Part shown: piece after piece, positions 17,257 through 24,585 of the stretch | Layout: the number at the start of each line of letters is the position of its first letter | How positions within the stretch are numbered: the first letter of the stretch is position 1 | Source of the DNA: a virus | Strand: one strand, 5' to 3' | DNA length: 37,609 nucleotides | IMG/VR virus record: IMGVR_UViG_3300037351_000031 | Span: 1-37,609 of that record | Translations under genes and position numbers: made by a program | Notes under the pieces: generated by a model | Told to the model about the DNA's origin: nothing | Databases searched by the model: none | What the model saw: the letters and a program-made list of their open reading frames with translations, nothing else

Positions 17257-17860
17257 CGGGCCTCCCGAGTTTTCTGTTGCGAAGTCGCCGGGCCAGGGTT
17301 CGATACTCCGGTCCATCCTCAATCAGAGCGGCGATCAAGTTGGTGTTGACATCGGCTCCGACCTCAGTCACGGCGATGCGGTCATCGAACCGTGCGGCGC
17401 GGGTTACAGCTCCAGCCCACCGCGCTGGCCCGGCTCTAAGTCCGAATACTGCCTGACTCATTAAGATTTTCCGGTCATTCCATCCGTCGAGATCGTCGTA
17501 GATATCACAGCATCGGGCCATTGACCCTCGAAGACGATCTGATGTTCCTTTGCCAGTCTCAAACAACTGAGCCGTAGAGCCATCGGGCCATTTGATCCAT
17601 CGGTACCTAGCTGTTGAGTTGTAACCACTCTCTATCTCTGGATTGAACGCCAGCAGACGCCTAACCGTGGAATCTTCTGGAGCGAAGATACCCATACGGT
17701 GCGGCTCTTCTCCGTCGAAGCAACGTAGTCCATAGGCGTGAGCGTTCATCCAAGCGATCAGTGCATCAGTTCGCCCGCTTCCCCGATCGCCGACGATGAG
17801 CCATCCTCGCCACTTGTCGTCCGGCGGCGGAATCTGATGCGGCATCGGTTCCCAGGTCAT
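17249..17860 (-). CDS. Terminase-large-subunit-like ATPase domain without nuclease, 203 aa
   Basis: The protein follows the ATPase half of phage TerL along its whole length. WRGWLIVGDRGSGRT (17-31) matches the TerL P-loop, but Arg30 replaces the Lys expected in G-x4-G-K-T. Further on come a strand with APEDSTVRR, a WPDGSTAQLF strand, DRLRG (108-112), and CCDIYDDLDGW (117-127) at the Walker B position, with Asp-Asp in place of Asp-Glu. TNLIAALIEDGPEYRTL matches the segment that ends the TerL ATPase domain. The RNase-H-like nuclease half is absent and no remnant follows. It therefore looks like a stand-alone, probably altered, ATPase paralogue rather than the packaging motor. A good ribosome binding site (AAAGGAT) and ATGA overlap with the 21-aa peptide define the start. 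Confidence 0.7.
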   Translation of the reverse strand: MTWEPMPHQIPPPDDKWRGWLIVGDRGSGRTDALIAWMNAHAYGLRCFDGEEPHRMGIFAPEDSTVRRLLAFNPEIESGYNSTARYRWIKWPDGSTAQLFETGKGTSDRLRGSMARCCDIYDDLDGWNDRKILMSQAVFGLRAGPARWAGAVTRAARFDDRIAVTEVGADVNTNLIAALIEDGPEYRTLARRLRNRKLGRPDD

Positions 17861-17922
17861 GAGTTTTTATCCTTTGGTCGGTTCTCGGTGGGCGGGTTCC
17901 CGTCGGTGAAGCGTTCAAACAT
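17857..17922 (-). CDS. 21-aa leader peptide before the terminase-like gene
   Basis: The ATG at 17922 follows a very strong AAAGGGAG site, better than those of the larger cassette genes. The 21 codons encode a hydrophilic peptide ending in RPKDKNS, and its TGA overlaps the next ATG (ATGA). The downstream ribosome binding site AAAGGAT lies inside this reading frame. It could be a small protein or a translational leader controlling the ATPase-like gene. Confidence 0.5.
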   Translation of the reverse strand: MFERFTDGNPPTENRPKDKNS

Positions 17923-17937
17923 GGGGATTCTCCCTTT
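17923..17937 (-). promoter_or_regulatory. Ribosome binding site with pairing G-run and C-run
   Basis: On the minus strand AAAGGGAGAATCCCC stands immediately before the ATG of the 21-aa peptide. It nearly repeats the sequence before the internal protease start at 13735-13750. The GGG can pair with the CCCC across a short A/T-rich loop. Confidence 0.5.
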
Positions 17938-17942
17938 CTCGG

Positions 17943-18626
17943 TTACAGCCGATCCCACTTCACCACGTCGTACCGGCCGTATCCCATCTTGCGGGCGGCT
18001 CCGATACCTTCACGCTCCCCCGTGGTCCAGATGGTTGCCCATTCCTCCTCGGAGAACTCCCAATCGGTCTCAACCGTGAAGTCGACTTTGGCATCCTCCA
18101 CGTAGTCCGTGTACTGGATGGCGCTGATGGGACCCTTCGGGGTGACCTTGGCGATGAACGATTGATTTGTCCCGGTCGGCTCCGACACACCGAGATAGAG
18201 CCGGTCCTCAACAATGAAGATGTGTTCAGCTAGCCAGGAGAGGATGCCTCGGTTGGCGCTGTGAAGTCCCCATCCGCCCTTCTTCAATCGACCAGACGCC
18301 ACGGCGATGTTGGCAGCCTCTCGAAGCCCAGCCTTAAGTTGGAACCCGCCGATGTAGAGACCGGTCTCGTCTCGGCGGAATCCGATGTGGCCCTTTTCGC
18401 CGCTGAGTTTTTCAATGGCCTCATCAACGGTCAGCCCGTGTTCAGCCATGGCCTCCACGACCTGGTCGCGGATGATGTCATCGGGTGCCTGCGTCTTGCG
18501 CTCCAGATGGCCCTTCAGGACGTTTGGGTCGACGGGTACTCCTCCAGCGATGTTGTGGAAGTGAAGCGTGCCAGCGAACCGATAGGGCCAGTTCTTCTCC
18601 TGATACTTGCTGAATACGGATGTCAT
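17943..18626 (-). CDS. RAMP/Cas7-like phage protein, 227 aa
   Basis: Three features recall the RAMP superfamily (Cas7/Csm3/Csf2 types). A first strand is followed by a Gly loop (WPYRFAGTLHF then AGGVPVDP, 13-34). GLYIGGFQLKAGLREAAN (89-106) is close to the Y-I-P-G-S-S-L-K-G-x-L-R motif. The C-terminus GIGAARKMGYGRY (207-219) has the spacing of the Gly-rich loop G-x-G-x-x-R-x-x-G-x-G. The protein appears to belong to a family seen in actinophages without known function; the RAMP link is inference from motifs. No catalytic His is obvious. The start has AAAGGAAA upstream. It lies between the G-skewed stretch and the peptide/ATPase pair. Confidence 0.65.
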   Translation of the reverse strand: MTSVFSKYQEKNWPYRFAGTLHFHNIAGGVPVDPNVLKGHLERKTQAPDDIIRDQVVEAMAEHGLTVDEAIEKLSGEKGHIGFRRDETGLYIGGFQLKAGLREAANIAVASGRLKKGGWGLHSANRGILSWLAEHIFIVEDRLYLGVSEPTGTNQSFIAKVTPKGPISAIQYTDYVEDAKVDFTVETDWEFSEEEWATIWTTGEREGIGAARKMGYGRYDVVKWDRL

Positions 18627-18650
18627 CGGTGGTGGTTTCCTTTCGGGTAG

Positions 18651-19070
18651 TCAAGTGAGGCGGAATGGGGTGTTTTGGGGGGTGCAGCGTTGGGTTGTCG
18701 GGAGAGGCGCGGTGAGAAGGGACGTGGGGAGACGCGCTGGGCGAGCGGCGAAGCGGTGTCGGATGCGTTGTGTGAGCCGAGCCAGGTGGCGTTGGGTCGT
18801 CGAACGGGATGAGCGGGAACGGGCAGTGCTGCGGGGATCTGAGGAGCGCCGTCGGACGGGGCGTGGAGTCCGGGGCCGGGTTGGGAGACAGAGCGGGGGG
18901 CTGTCGAGGGGAATGGATGGTTTTGTGCCGTGACGGCGCGCGGTGAGGAGCGTTGTCGGATGAATGGGGACGTGCTGAGAAGGCGCGTGCTGAGAAGTGG
19001 CGCGGGGCAATGGGTAGTCGATTGCGGAGACCCGGGTGGAGCAGGGCGTGATGTGGGGCGCTGTCAGTTG
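18651..19070. other. G-skewed stretch without a convincing gene
   Basis: The + strand is strongly G-rich and C-poor: in 18841-18900 I count 35 G against 12 C. Several frames are open on both strands because T/A-containing stop codons are rare, but the products are low-complexity (Pro/His/Ser/Arg on the minus strand, Arg/Gly on the plus). G-runs at 18872-18900 can form a quadruplex on the + strand, which is the template for the cassette. CGTGCTGAGAAG occurs in tandem at 18971 and 18986. A minus-strand frame (18478-19074) starts with an ATGA overlap to the gene before it, but it overlaps the RAMP-like gene by 149 bases and is not accepted here. Confidence 0.5.
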
Positions 19071-19661
19071 TCATGCGGTTCGTCCGGCCGCCTTACGGGT
19101 GATGCTGTCAAGAAGTCGCTCGCATTCCTCTTCGGTCATCACGTCGGCAGTCCGACGCTTGCCGACCTTCTTGGCCAGTGTCCGATGAAACGCTTCTCGC
19201 ATGAGATCCGCTTCGGCACTCGCCCGGTAGGTATCGGCCACGAACCCGTGATCGGCTCCGGTCATATCGGCTAGACGACGCCGGACATTTTCCTCATTGA
19301 CTGCGTGCCAGGTCGCATACAGACCGATTGGGCTGTCTTCTCCGGCTTCCAGGGCTGCCTCAAAGCGAGCGGTTCCGGCCCGACTCATGGCCTTCCCGCG
19401 ACCCGCCCGCATCAGGTCGCCTATCTCCCGAGTCATCAGATGAACGGCCTGATCGGTGAACCACTGTTCAAGGCAACCAGGATGTCGAGCGTTCAACTTC
19501 GCCACGATTCGCTGTGCCGCTTCGGCTGGCGTTACCTCATTTCCAGCCAATTCCTTGTCGATCAGTTCTCGAATGATTTCGCCAGGCATGGGGTCGCTCA
19601 TATCGTAAACGTTAGCGCGTTTCCACTGAGGGTGCTTGATTTCCCAGTTTGGGCAGGTCAC
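19071..19661 (-). CDS. Helical phage protein of unknown function, first gene of the cassette
   Basis: The protein is almost wholly alpha-helical and charged. Its second half, DMTGADHGFVADTYRASAEA and then KKVGKRRTADVMTEEE, follows a pattern common in actinophage proteins: a D-M-T segment, a long helix with A-x-x-x-L repeats, and a closing V-x-T-x-x-D-V-M/L. The function of that family is unknown to me. The start is uncertain: GTG 19661 gives 196 aa and adds a Trp-rich lead; ATG 19601 gives 176 aa and a cleaner N-terminus (MSDPMPGEII), but neither has a strong ribosome binding site. It is divergent from the capsid gene, with 107 bp between. Confidence 0.6.
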   Translation of the reverse strand: MTCPNWEIKHPQWKRANVYDMSDPMPGEIIRELIDKELAGNEVTPAEAAQRIVAKLNARHPGCLEQWFTDQAVHLMTREIGDLMRAGRGKAMSRAGTARFEAALEAGEDSPIGLYATWHAVNEENVRRRLADMTGADHGFVADTYRASAEADLMREAFHRTLAKKVGKRRTADVMTEEECERLLDSITRKAAGRTA

Positions 19662-19715
19662 ACTTCTGCCAGGTGAGTTCTGGCCTTGGAGCCAAGCCCA
19701 CCGATGATTTCAGGT

Positions 19716-19756
19716 CTTAGCGCCTGGTCGCCCTAACAGGTACCCCACGCGCTAAG
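19716..19756 (+). repeat. Inverted repeat covering the capsid ribosome binding site
   Basis: CTTAGCG at 19716-19722 pairs with CGCTAAG at 19750-19756, and CCTG (19723-19726) with CAGG (19737-19740) inside. The right arm includes the first bases of the Shine-Dalgarno sequence TAAGGAG (19753-19759) for the capsid gene ATG at 19769. The structure could mask that site, or mark a regulatory point between the divergent cassette and the capsid operon. Confidence 0.45.
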
Positions 19757-19768
19757 GAGCCGAAATCA

Positions 19769-21664
19769 ATGGACCGCATTCAGGAACTACTGGAGCGTCT
19801 CGCAGACCTCTCCGACGAGGAACTGACCGAGCTGAACGGTCTTCTCGCTGAGGCCTACACGGCCATCGACTCGTCCGACGAGCCGGCCACGGCAGAGCAA
19901 ATCTCCCAGATGAACACCCTCGTCGAGGGTCTGGAGACCGTGGCCGCCGAGAACACCCGGCGCACCGAACTGGCGACCCAGCGGGAGCAGCAGAGGGCCG
20001 AACTGAAGACCCGGGCCGATGCCCTGCTCAACCCACCTGAAGAGGGCGAGACCCCGCCCGAGGATGCCCCGACCGACGAGGCCCCGGCGGAGGACGAGGA
20101 ACTGGACGAGGACGGCAAGCCGAAGAAGAAGGTGACCGCCGAGACCCCCCCGGCCGCTGACGAGACCCCGACCGAGGCTCCGGCAGACAGCCCGCTCATT
20201 CCGGTGAACGCCAGCACGGAACCCCCACGGGGCGACCCCGCTGCCGGTGATGGCATGGTCGAGCGCATGGCGGCCGTGAACGGCCCGGCCAAGCCGAGTC
20301 CGACACAGAATCAGACCGAGACGTTCGGGACCACGCTGGTTGCCGCCGGCGGTCTGCGGGGCATCGGCATCAACACCCCGTTCGAGGACCGCTTGCAACT
20401 CGGTCAGGTCATGGCAGATCAGATCGACGCCTTGGGCCAGCCTCACGGTGAGTATCACCACCCAGCGCTGATTGCCACCGCTCGGTGGGAGTACCCCGAG
20501 GACCGGCGCCTTACCGGCGACGCCAACGCCAACTCGGAGAAATTCAACGCCATCTGCGCCATCGAAGCGCAGCGAGTGGACCCCAAGGACACCACGGCGC
20601 TTGTTGCAACCGGAGGCGTGTGCTTGCCGGTCAATGTGGATTACGCCGTGCCTACGTGGTCGACCGCCGACCGGCCTCTGCGTGACGCGCTTCCGAGTTT
20701 CCAGGCTGACCGAGGTGGTCTCCGTTACGTGGCGCCGCCGGACATCGGCGTCCCCCCGTTGCAGGGCACCGCATCCGGTGCCGGTCTCTCCACCAACACC
20801 TGGACCGAGGCCACCGACGCCAACCCCGCAGGAGCAACCAAGCCCGTGTGGGAAGTGACCTGCGGCACGGAGAACCTGGTCTACGTCAATGCCATCACCA
20901 CGAGGGTCCAGTTCGGCAACATGCAGAGCCGGTTCGCCCCCGAGCAGGTGGCCGCAAACACGCAGCAGGCCATCGCCGTCTCCGCCCGCCAGGCCGAGCT
21001 CGAACTGCTCACCCTCATGTTGAGCGTCAGCTTCTGCAAGGAGGTCAGCATCGGCACCCAGTACCTCGGCGCACTCCGCGATGTCCTGTCGGCCGTCGAT
21101 CTGCTCAAGTCCCAGTACTGCGACTCGCACCGGATTCCCGAGTCGGCCTCGTTCACGGCCATCTTCCCGCAATGGGCCAAGAACATGTTCAAGGCCGACC
21201 TCCTGCGTGAGACCGCCCACGACAACGCCGGCCCCCGAGACGTGCTGGCCGTGACCGACGCCCAGATCGAGGAGCTCTTCAGCGTCCGCGGGGTGAACGT
21301 CATCTGGACTTTGGAGGGTGTCAAGAGTGGCACCTACGGCAACGTGACCGTGGGGGCCAGCCAGCAGTTCTCCGTGTTCACCACGGGCAACACGCCCCAG
21401 TGGCCTGGTCAGGCATCCAGCGCCGCGTTCGAGTTGCTCTGGCTGCTCTACGTGGAGGGGACCTACCAGTTCCTCGACTCCGGTCGGCTCGACCTCGGCG
21501 TGGTGCGGGACAGCATCCTGGACAGCACTAACGATTACGAGACCTTTGTCGAGACCTTCGAGGGAATCGCCGGTCGAGGCATCGACGCCTACGGCGTGGT
21601 CCAGACCCTGCTCCCGAGCGGTGGTTCGGCAGGAACCGTCGCAGTCGGCTCCTACAAGGAGTAG
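19769..21664 (+). CDS. Major capsid protein, HK97 fold, with fused N-terminal scaffold domain
   Basis: Residues 1-165 form a scaffold-like delta domain: a helical start (MDRIQELLERLADLSDEELT) and an acidic, Pro-rich segment (85-155). The capsid domain follows: CLPVNVDYAVPTWSTADRPL, SFQADRGGLRYV, a long helix with QAIAVSARQAELELL, and SASFTAIFPQWAKNMFKADL are typical of actinophage HK97-fold capsid proteins. At 631 aa it is long because of the delta domain, which the upstream protease probably removes. The start follows TAAGGAG. The antisense frame is an open shadow caused by GC-rich codon use. Confidence 0.9.
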   Translation: MDRIQELLERLADLSDEELTELNGLLAEAYTAIDSSDEPATAEQISQMNTLVEGLETVAAENTRRTELATQREQQRAELKTRADALLNPPEEGETPPEDAPTDEAPAEDEELDEDGKPKKKVTAETPPAADETPTEAPADSPLIPVNASTEPPRGDPAAGDGMVERMAAVNGPAKPSPTQNQTETFGTTLVAAGGLRGIGINTPFEDRLQLGQVMADQIDALGQPHGEYHHPALIATARWEYPEDRRLTGDANANSEKFNAICAIEAQRVDPKDTTALVATGGVCLPVNVDYAVPTWSTADRPLRDALPSFQADRGGLRYVAPPDIGVPPLQGTASGAGLSTNTWTEATDANPAGATKPVWEVTCGTENLVYVNAITTRVQFGNMQSRFAPEQVAANTQQAIAVSARQAELELLTLMLSVSFCKEVSIGTQYLGALRDVLSAVDLLKSQYCDSHRIPESASFTAIFPQWAKNMFKADLLRETAHDNAGPRDVLAVTDAQIEELFSVRGVNVIWTLEGVKSGTYGNVTVGASQQFSVFTTGNTPQWPGQASSAAFELLWLLYVEGTYQFLDSGRLDLGVVRDSILDSTNDYETFVETFEGIAGRGIDAYGVVQTLLPSGGSAGTVAVGSYKE

Positions 21665-21674
21665 TCGGTCGTTC

Positions 21675-21767
21675 ATGCGCACTACGTTCCTGGCTCCGGC
21701 CCGTCCCCGCATCGCTGGTGGTGGTGTGCTGGGACGCGGCCGGGCTGGGACTGAGGTGCGCGTCTGA
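21675..21767 (+). CDS. 30-aa basic peptide, uncertain
   Basis: The ATG lies 10 nt after the capsid stop, and AAGGAG overlapping that stop is a possible ribosome binding site, though 12 nt away. The product is Arg/Gly-rich (RPRIAGGGVLGRGRAG) and its TGA overlaps the next start (TGATG). It may be a small protein or a coupling frame between two structural genes. Confidence 0.4.
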   Translation: MRTTFLAPARPRIAGGGVLGRGRAGTEVRV

Positions 21768-23302
21768 TGGCCATGACCCCGCGCCTACTCGCTCCGGTGG
21801 CCGAGCCGCCGCCGCCCAAGCCGCCTCAGTTGAACCTCGTCGCGTCGAGCCTCATGCCCGATGTCGACACCGACACCTTCGGTCCCGACGACGGCCCGTC
21901 TCTTGCCGCGTCCATCGGTCTGCACGCTCGGGTCCCGGTCGGCTCTGACCGCACCCTCTACGACATCCACCCCGGCGAGTCTGCCTACAGCGAGGTCATG
22001 GAGTACCGCAACGGGCTGATTGCCGCGGTCGGGGTCATGTCCGAGATGGAACTCAAGCAGGTCGAGCAGGACGCCGGGGTCACCGTCGATTCGCTGCCCA
22101 AGTCCATCTTCGCGGCCACCTCGTCCGAGGACCGCTGGACCGGCGGTTTCGCCTACGCCCCCGAGAACCAGTACGCCGGCATCCTGGCCGACCCCTGTGG
22201 CCAGGTCATCGACCTGCCCTACCTGTCGCCTCAGAACGGCCTCGCCGCCCCCGCAGGACCCGCTGCCACTCCGTCAATCACCGGTGGTCACCTGACTGCT
22301 GCTGCTTCCCCCTACTCCTACGTGGTGGCCGCCGTCGGCATCACCGGTGGGCAGGGTACGCCGACAGCTGCCTTCACCGGCACCATCGCCAGCGGAATCG
22401 TCGGCTCGAACGCCCTGGCCTGGTCGGCGGTGACCGGTGCGGCCAGCTACAACGTCTACGGCCGGTTCCCCGGTTCGTACCAGCTCATCGCCAATGTGAC
22501 CGGGACCAGCTTCACCGACACCGGTGCGGCTGCTCCCACCCTGGCCGGCCAGTCCGAGAACCTGCCCCAGGTCGGGTTCATCCCCTTCCTCATCCAGGTA
22601 CAGGACACCGCCTCGGCCTTCGGGTGGGAGGTCCGTGACTATGTGGGCCGGGCCATGCGCCTACTGGACAACGCCACCCCGAATGCCCTCGAGCGGGAGT
22701 TGTGGACGGGCACGTTCGCCCAGAACACCGAGACCGGCCCCATGTATCAGTCGGACTTCCCCGGTGGTCTCAACGCCTTCTTCCAGCAGAGCGGGACTAT
22801 CTCCAACGGGGGTTCCGCATTGGCCGCCGTCGACCTCACCCCGGGAAGCTCGGGCGGGGGCGGTACGCCGTGCTCCATCACCCGCGGTATCCAAATCCTC
22901 GAGGACTACCTGGCCAACACCGGCTTCGGTGGCCAGGGGATGCTCCACGTCGCACCGGAGACGAGTCCGAACCTGCTCGGCGCCCGGCGAGTCGGCTCGC
23001 TCCTGCTCTCGGTGATGGACAACATCATCGTGCCCGGCTCTGGCTACCCGACCTCGGGTTCGACTGGGCCCATCGGCAACACCAGCGCCAGCCCTGGTGC
23101 CGGAAATGCCTGGATCTACGCCACCGACCTGGTCTCGGTGCGGCTCGATGACCCCATGTTCTGGCCATCGACCATGGCCGAGGCCACCGACCGCGGCAAC
23201 TTCGCCAGTCCCAACACCGTCCGCATCAGGGCGCAGCGGGCAGGCGCGGCCACGTGGGACCAGAGTCGGCTTGCTGGTTGTCGGGTAGCTCTTTCGACAT
23301 GA
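21767..23302 (+). CDS. Virion structural protein with inserted Ig/FN3-like domain, 511 aa
   Basis: The outer parts (about 1-155 and 270-511) look like a head structural protein: a helix LDNATPNALERELWTG, a GTPCSITRGIQILEDYL helix, GMLHVAPETSP, and WIYATDLVSVRLDDP near the end, features I associate with capsid-type or connector proteins following the major capsid gene in actinophages. Residues about 160-265 are an inserted beta-sandwich domain with ITGGHLTAAASPYSYVVAAV and ASYNVYGRFPGSYQLIANV, the FN3/Ig-like pattern used as surface decoration. The nearly same module occurs in the major tail protein. The exact virion role is not certain. TGATG coupling to the 30-aa frame. Confidence 0.65.
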   Translation: MAMTPRLLAPVAEPPPPKPPQLNLVASSLMPDVDTDTFGPDDGPSLAASIGLHARVPVGSDRTLYDIHPGESAYSEVMEYRNGLIAAVGVMSEMELKQVEQDAGVTVDSLPKSIFAATSSEDRWTGGFAYAPENQYAGILADPCGQVIDLPYLSPQNGLAAPAGPAATPSITGGHLTAAASPYSYVVAAVGITGGQGTPTAAFTGTIASGIVGSNALAWSAVTGAASYNVYGRFPGSYQLIANVTGTSFTDTGAAAPTLAGQSENLPQVGFIPFLIQVQDTASAFGWEVRDYVGRAMRLLDNATPNALERELWTGTFAQNTETGPMYQSDFPGGLNAFFQQSGTISNGGSALAAVDLTPGSSGGGGTPCSITRGIQILEDYLANTGFGGQGMLHVAPETSPNLLGARRVGSLLLSVMDNIIVPGSGYPTSGSTGPIGNTSASPGAGNAWIYATDLVSVRLDDPMFWPSTMAEATDRGNFASPNTVRIRAQRAGAATWDQSRLAGCRVALST

Positions 23303-23337
23303 CCCTTTTCAACATCAACCCTCAACTGGAGGTTTAA
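23299..23337 (+). CDS. 12-codon coupling frame, uncertain
   Basis: ATG 23299 overlaps the preceding stop (ATGA) and the frame encodes MTLFNINPQLEV, ending 3 nt before the tail protein ATG. It contains that gene's ribosome binding site (GGAGG at 23328-23332). It probably serves to carry ribosomes to the next start rather than as a protein. Confidence 0.3.
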   Translation: MTLFNINPQLEV

Positions 23338-23340
23338 CCC

Positions 23341-24567
23341 ATGGCAGCTCCCCAGGACGGCAGAGCACAGGTATTTGCGGTCGTCACCAGAGTGACCACG
23401 CTGGACGTGAACGGGTTCCCCGCCGTGGGGGCCAACGTGTTCACGACCAACTCGCTGCTCAAGTGCAGCTTCGCCCCGGCCGAGGAGACCGGTGTCGACC
23501 TGGTCACCATCAATGCCAACGGTGACCTCTACAGCCACTACAAGCATGGGGACATGCCCAAGTACTACACCGTGCAGATCGAGATCGGGACACCCGACCC
23601 GATCCTCCACCAGATGCTGGCCGGCGGCACCGTCCTCACCGCTTCCGGTACTGCTCTCGGTACCCCCACCGGGACCATCACCGCGGTGGGGCAGATCACC
23701 CTCGGGTCGCTGCCCGCGGCCACCTACGGCTACCGGGTCAGCCAGTTCAACCAGTACGGCGAGTCCACGACCGCGGCCGAAGTGACCGGCACGGTTGCTT
23801 CGGGTACCTCGGGCACCATGGTCGTCTCCGGCATGGTGGCTGCCGCAGGTGCCACCGGCCTGAACGTCTACGGGCGCATCCCCGGCGGTGAGCAGTTGCT
23901 CGGCTCGGTGCCCAACATCGGGAGCCAGGCCACCGGCGCCGCCTCGGGGACCGGCACGGTGACCAGCCTGACGGTGACCGCCCTGACCGACGCCATCCCC
24001 CAGGGGACCACGTTCCAGATCACCGGAGACACCAACACTCCCAAGATCGTGTTCACCACGACCCAGCCTGCCGGGGTGGGGGCTACCGCTCTCAACGTTT
24101 CGGCCAGCCAGTCAATCACCACGACCATCGCCGTTGGTGCCATCGTCCCCTGCTTCGTCGACACCGGCTCTCTGGTCCCCTCGGGCGGTTACCCCACGGT
24201 CGACACCACGGCGGGTCCTGGGGCGGACACAGGGTACGCAGCGGCCGCTCTGGGTGTGGTCGGCAACCCCAACGGCGTCAGCCTCGAGTTCTGGGGCGCC
24301 GCCATCCTGGGTGGGGCCGAGACCCCGAACCTGCCCTACTACCGCTGGGTCATCCCGAAGGTCCAGAACATCACCGAGGGAGGCCGGACCTTCCAGCCCG
24401 CCATCTTGGAGAACGTCTACATGGGCCAAGGGGTGCAGAACCCGAACTGGGGTGCAGGGCCCTTCGGGGACTGGCAGTTCCCTTCGACCCAGGTGTACCA
24501 GTACGCCTCGGCCGGACGCTCCACGCTGCCTGTCGCCGGCTTCGCCCCTGTGCCCGCAACGGCATAG
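23341..24567 (+). CDS. Major tail (tube) protein with inserted Ig-like domain, 408 aa
   Basis: The first 95 residues follow the actinophage tail-tube pattern: VVTRVTTLDVNGFP, then TNSLLKCSFAPAEETG, then a polar strand and the IEIGTPDPILHQMLAGG turn. The closing part (about 300-408, with YYRWVIPKVQNITEGG) completes the tube domain. Between them lie an Ig/FN3-like domain (about 105-200, with YGYRVSQFNQYGES and LNVYGRIPGGEQLL) and a second beta module (about 205-275, with TVTALTDAIPQGT). These would project from the tail surface. Position after capsid genes and before tape measure supports the call. GGAGG lies 8 nt upstream. Confidence 0.75.
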   Translation: MAAPQDGRAQVFAVVTRVTTLDVNGFPAVGANVFTTNSLLKCSFAPAEETGVDLVTINANGDLYSHYKHGDMPKYYTVQIEIGTPDPILHQMLAGGTVLTASGTALGTPTGTITAVGQITLGSLPAATYGYRVSQFNQYGESTTAAEVTGTVASGTSGTMVVSGMVAAAGATGLNVYGRIPGGEQLLGSVPNIGSQATGAASGTGTVTSLTVTALTDAIPQGTTFQITGDTNTPKIVFTTTQPAGVGATALNVSASQSITTTIAVGAIVPCFVDTGSLVPSGGYPTVDTTAGPGADTGYAAAALGVVGNPNGVSLEFWGAAILGGAETPNLPYYRWVIPKVQNITEGGRTFQPAILENVYMGQGVQNPNWGAGPFGDWQFPSTQVYQYASAGRSTLPVAGFAPVPATA

Positions 24568-24572
24568 GCTCA

Positions 24573-24585
24573 GGGGTAGAACCCC
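24573..24585 (+). promoter_or_regulatory. Perfect hairpin masking the connector gene ribosome binding site
   Basis: GGGGT-AGA-ACCCC forms a 5-bp stem with a 3-nt loop and ends directly at the ATG (24586). The G-run is the only Shine-Dalgarno candidate for the gene. No T-run follows, so a transcription terminator is unlikely. Confidence 0.5.

Noticed and set aside
18478-19074. 198-codon minus-strand frame, coupled by ATGA to the first cassette gene
   Set aside because: Pro/His/Ser/Arg-rich low-complexity product, 149-base overlap with the RAMP-like gene, and several other open frames in the same C-rich stretch. Kept as a question in the findings, not as a gene.
19684-19696. Near-palindrome CTTGGAGCCAAG upstream of the first cassette gene as an operator
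   Set aside because: Arms of only 5 bp with no second copy in the region; not enough to claim a repressor site.
19787-21712. 641-codon open frame antisense to the major capsid gene
   Set aside because: GC-rich codons with C/G at third positions leave antisense frames open; the product is His/Val/Gly-rich and unlike any protein, while the + strand frame is clearly the capsid protein.
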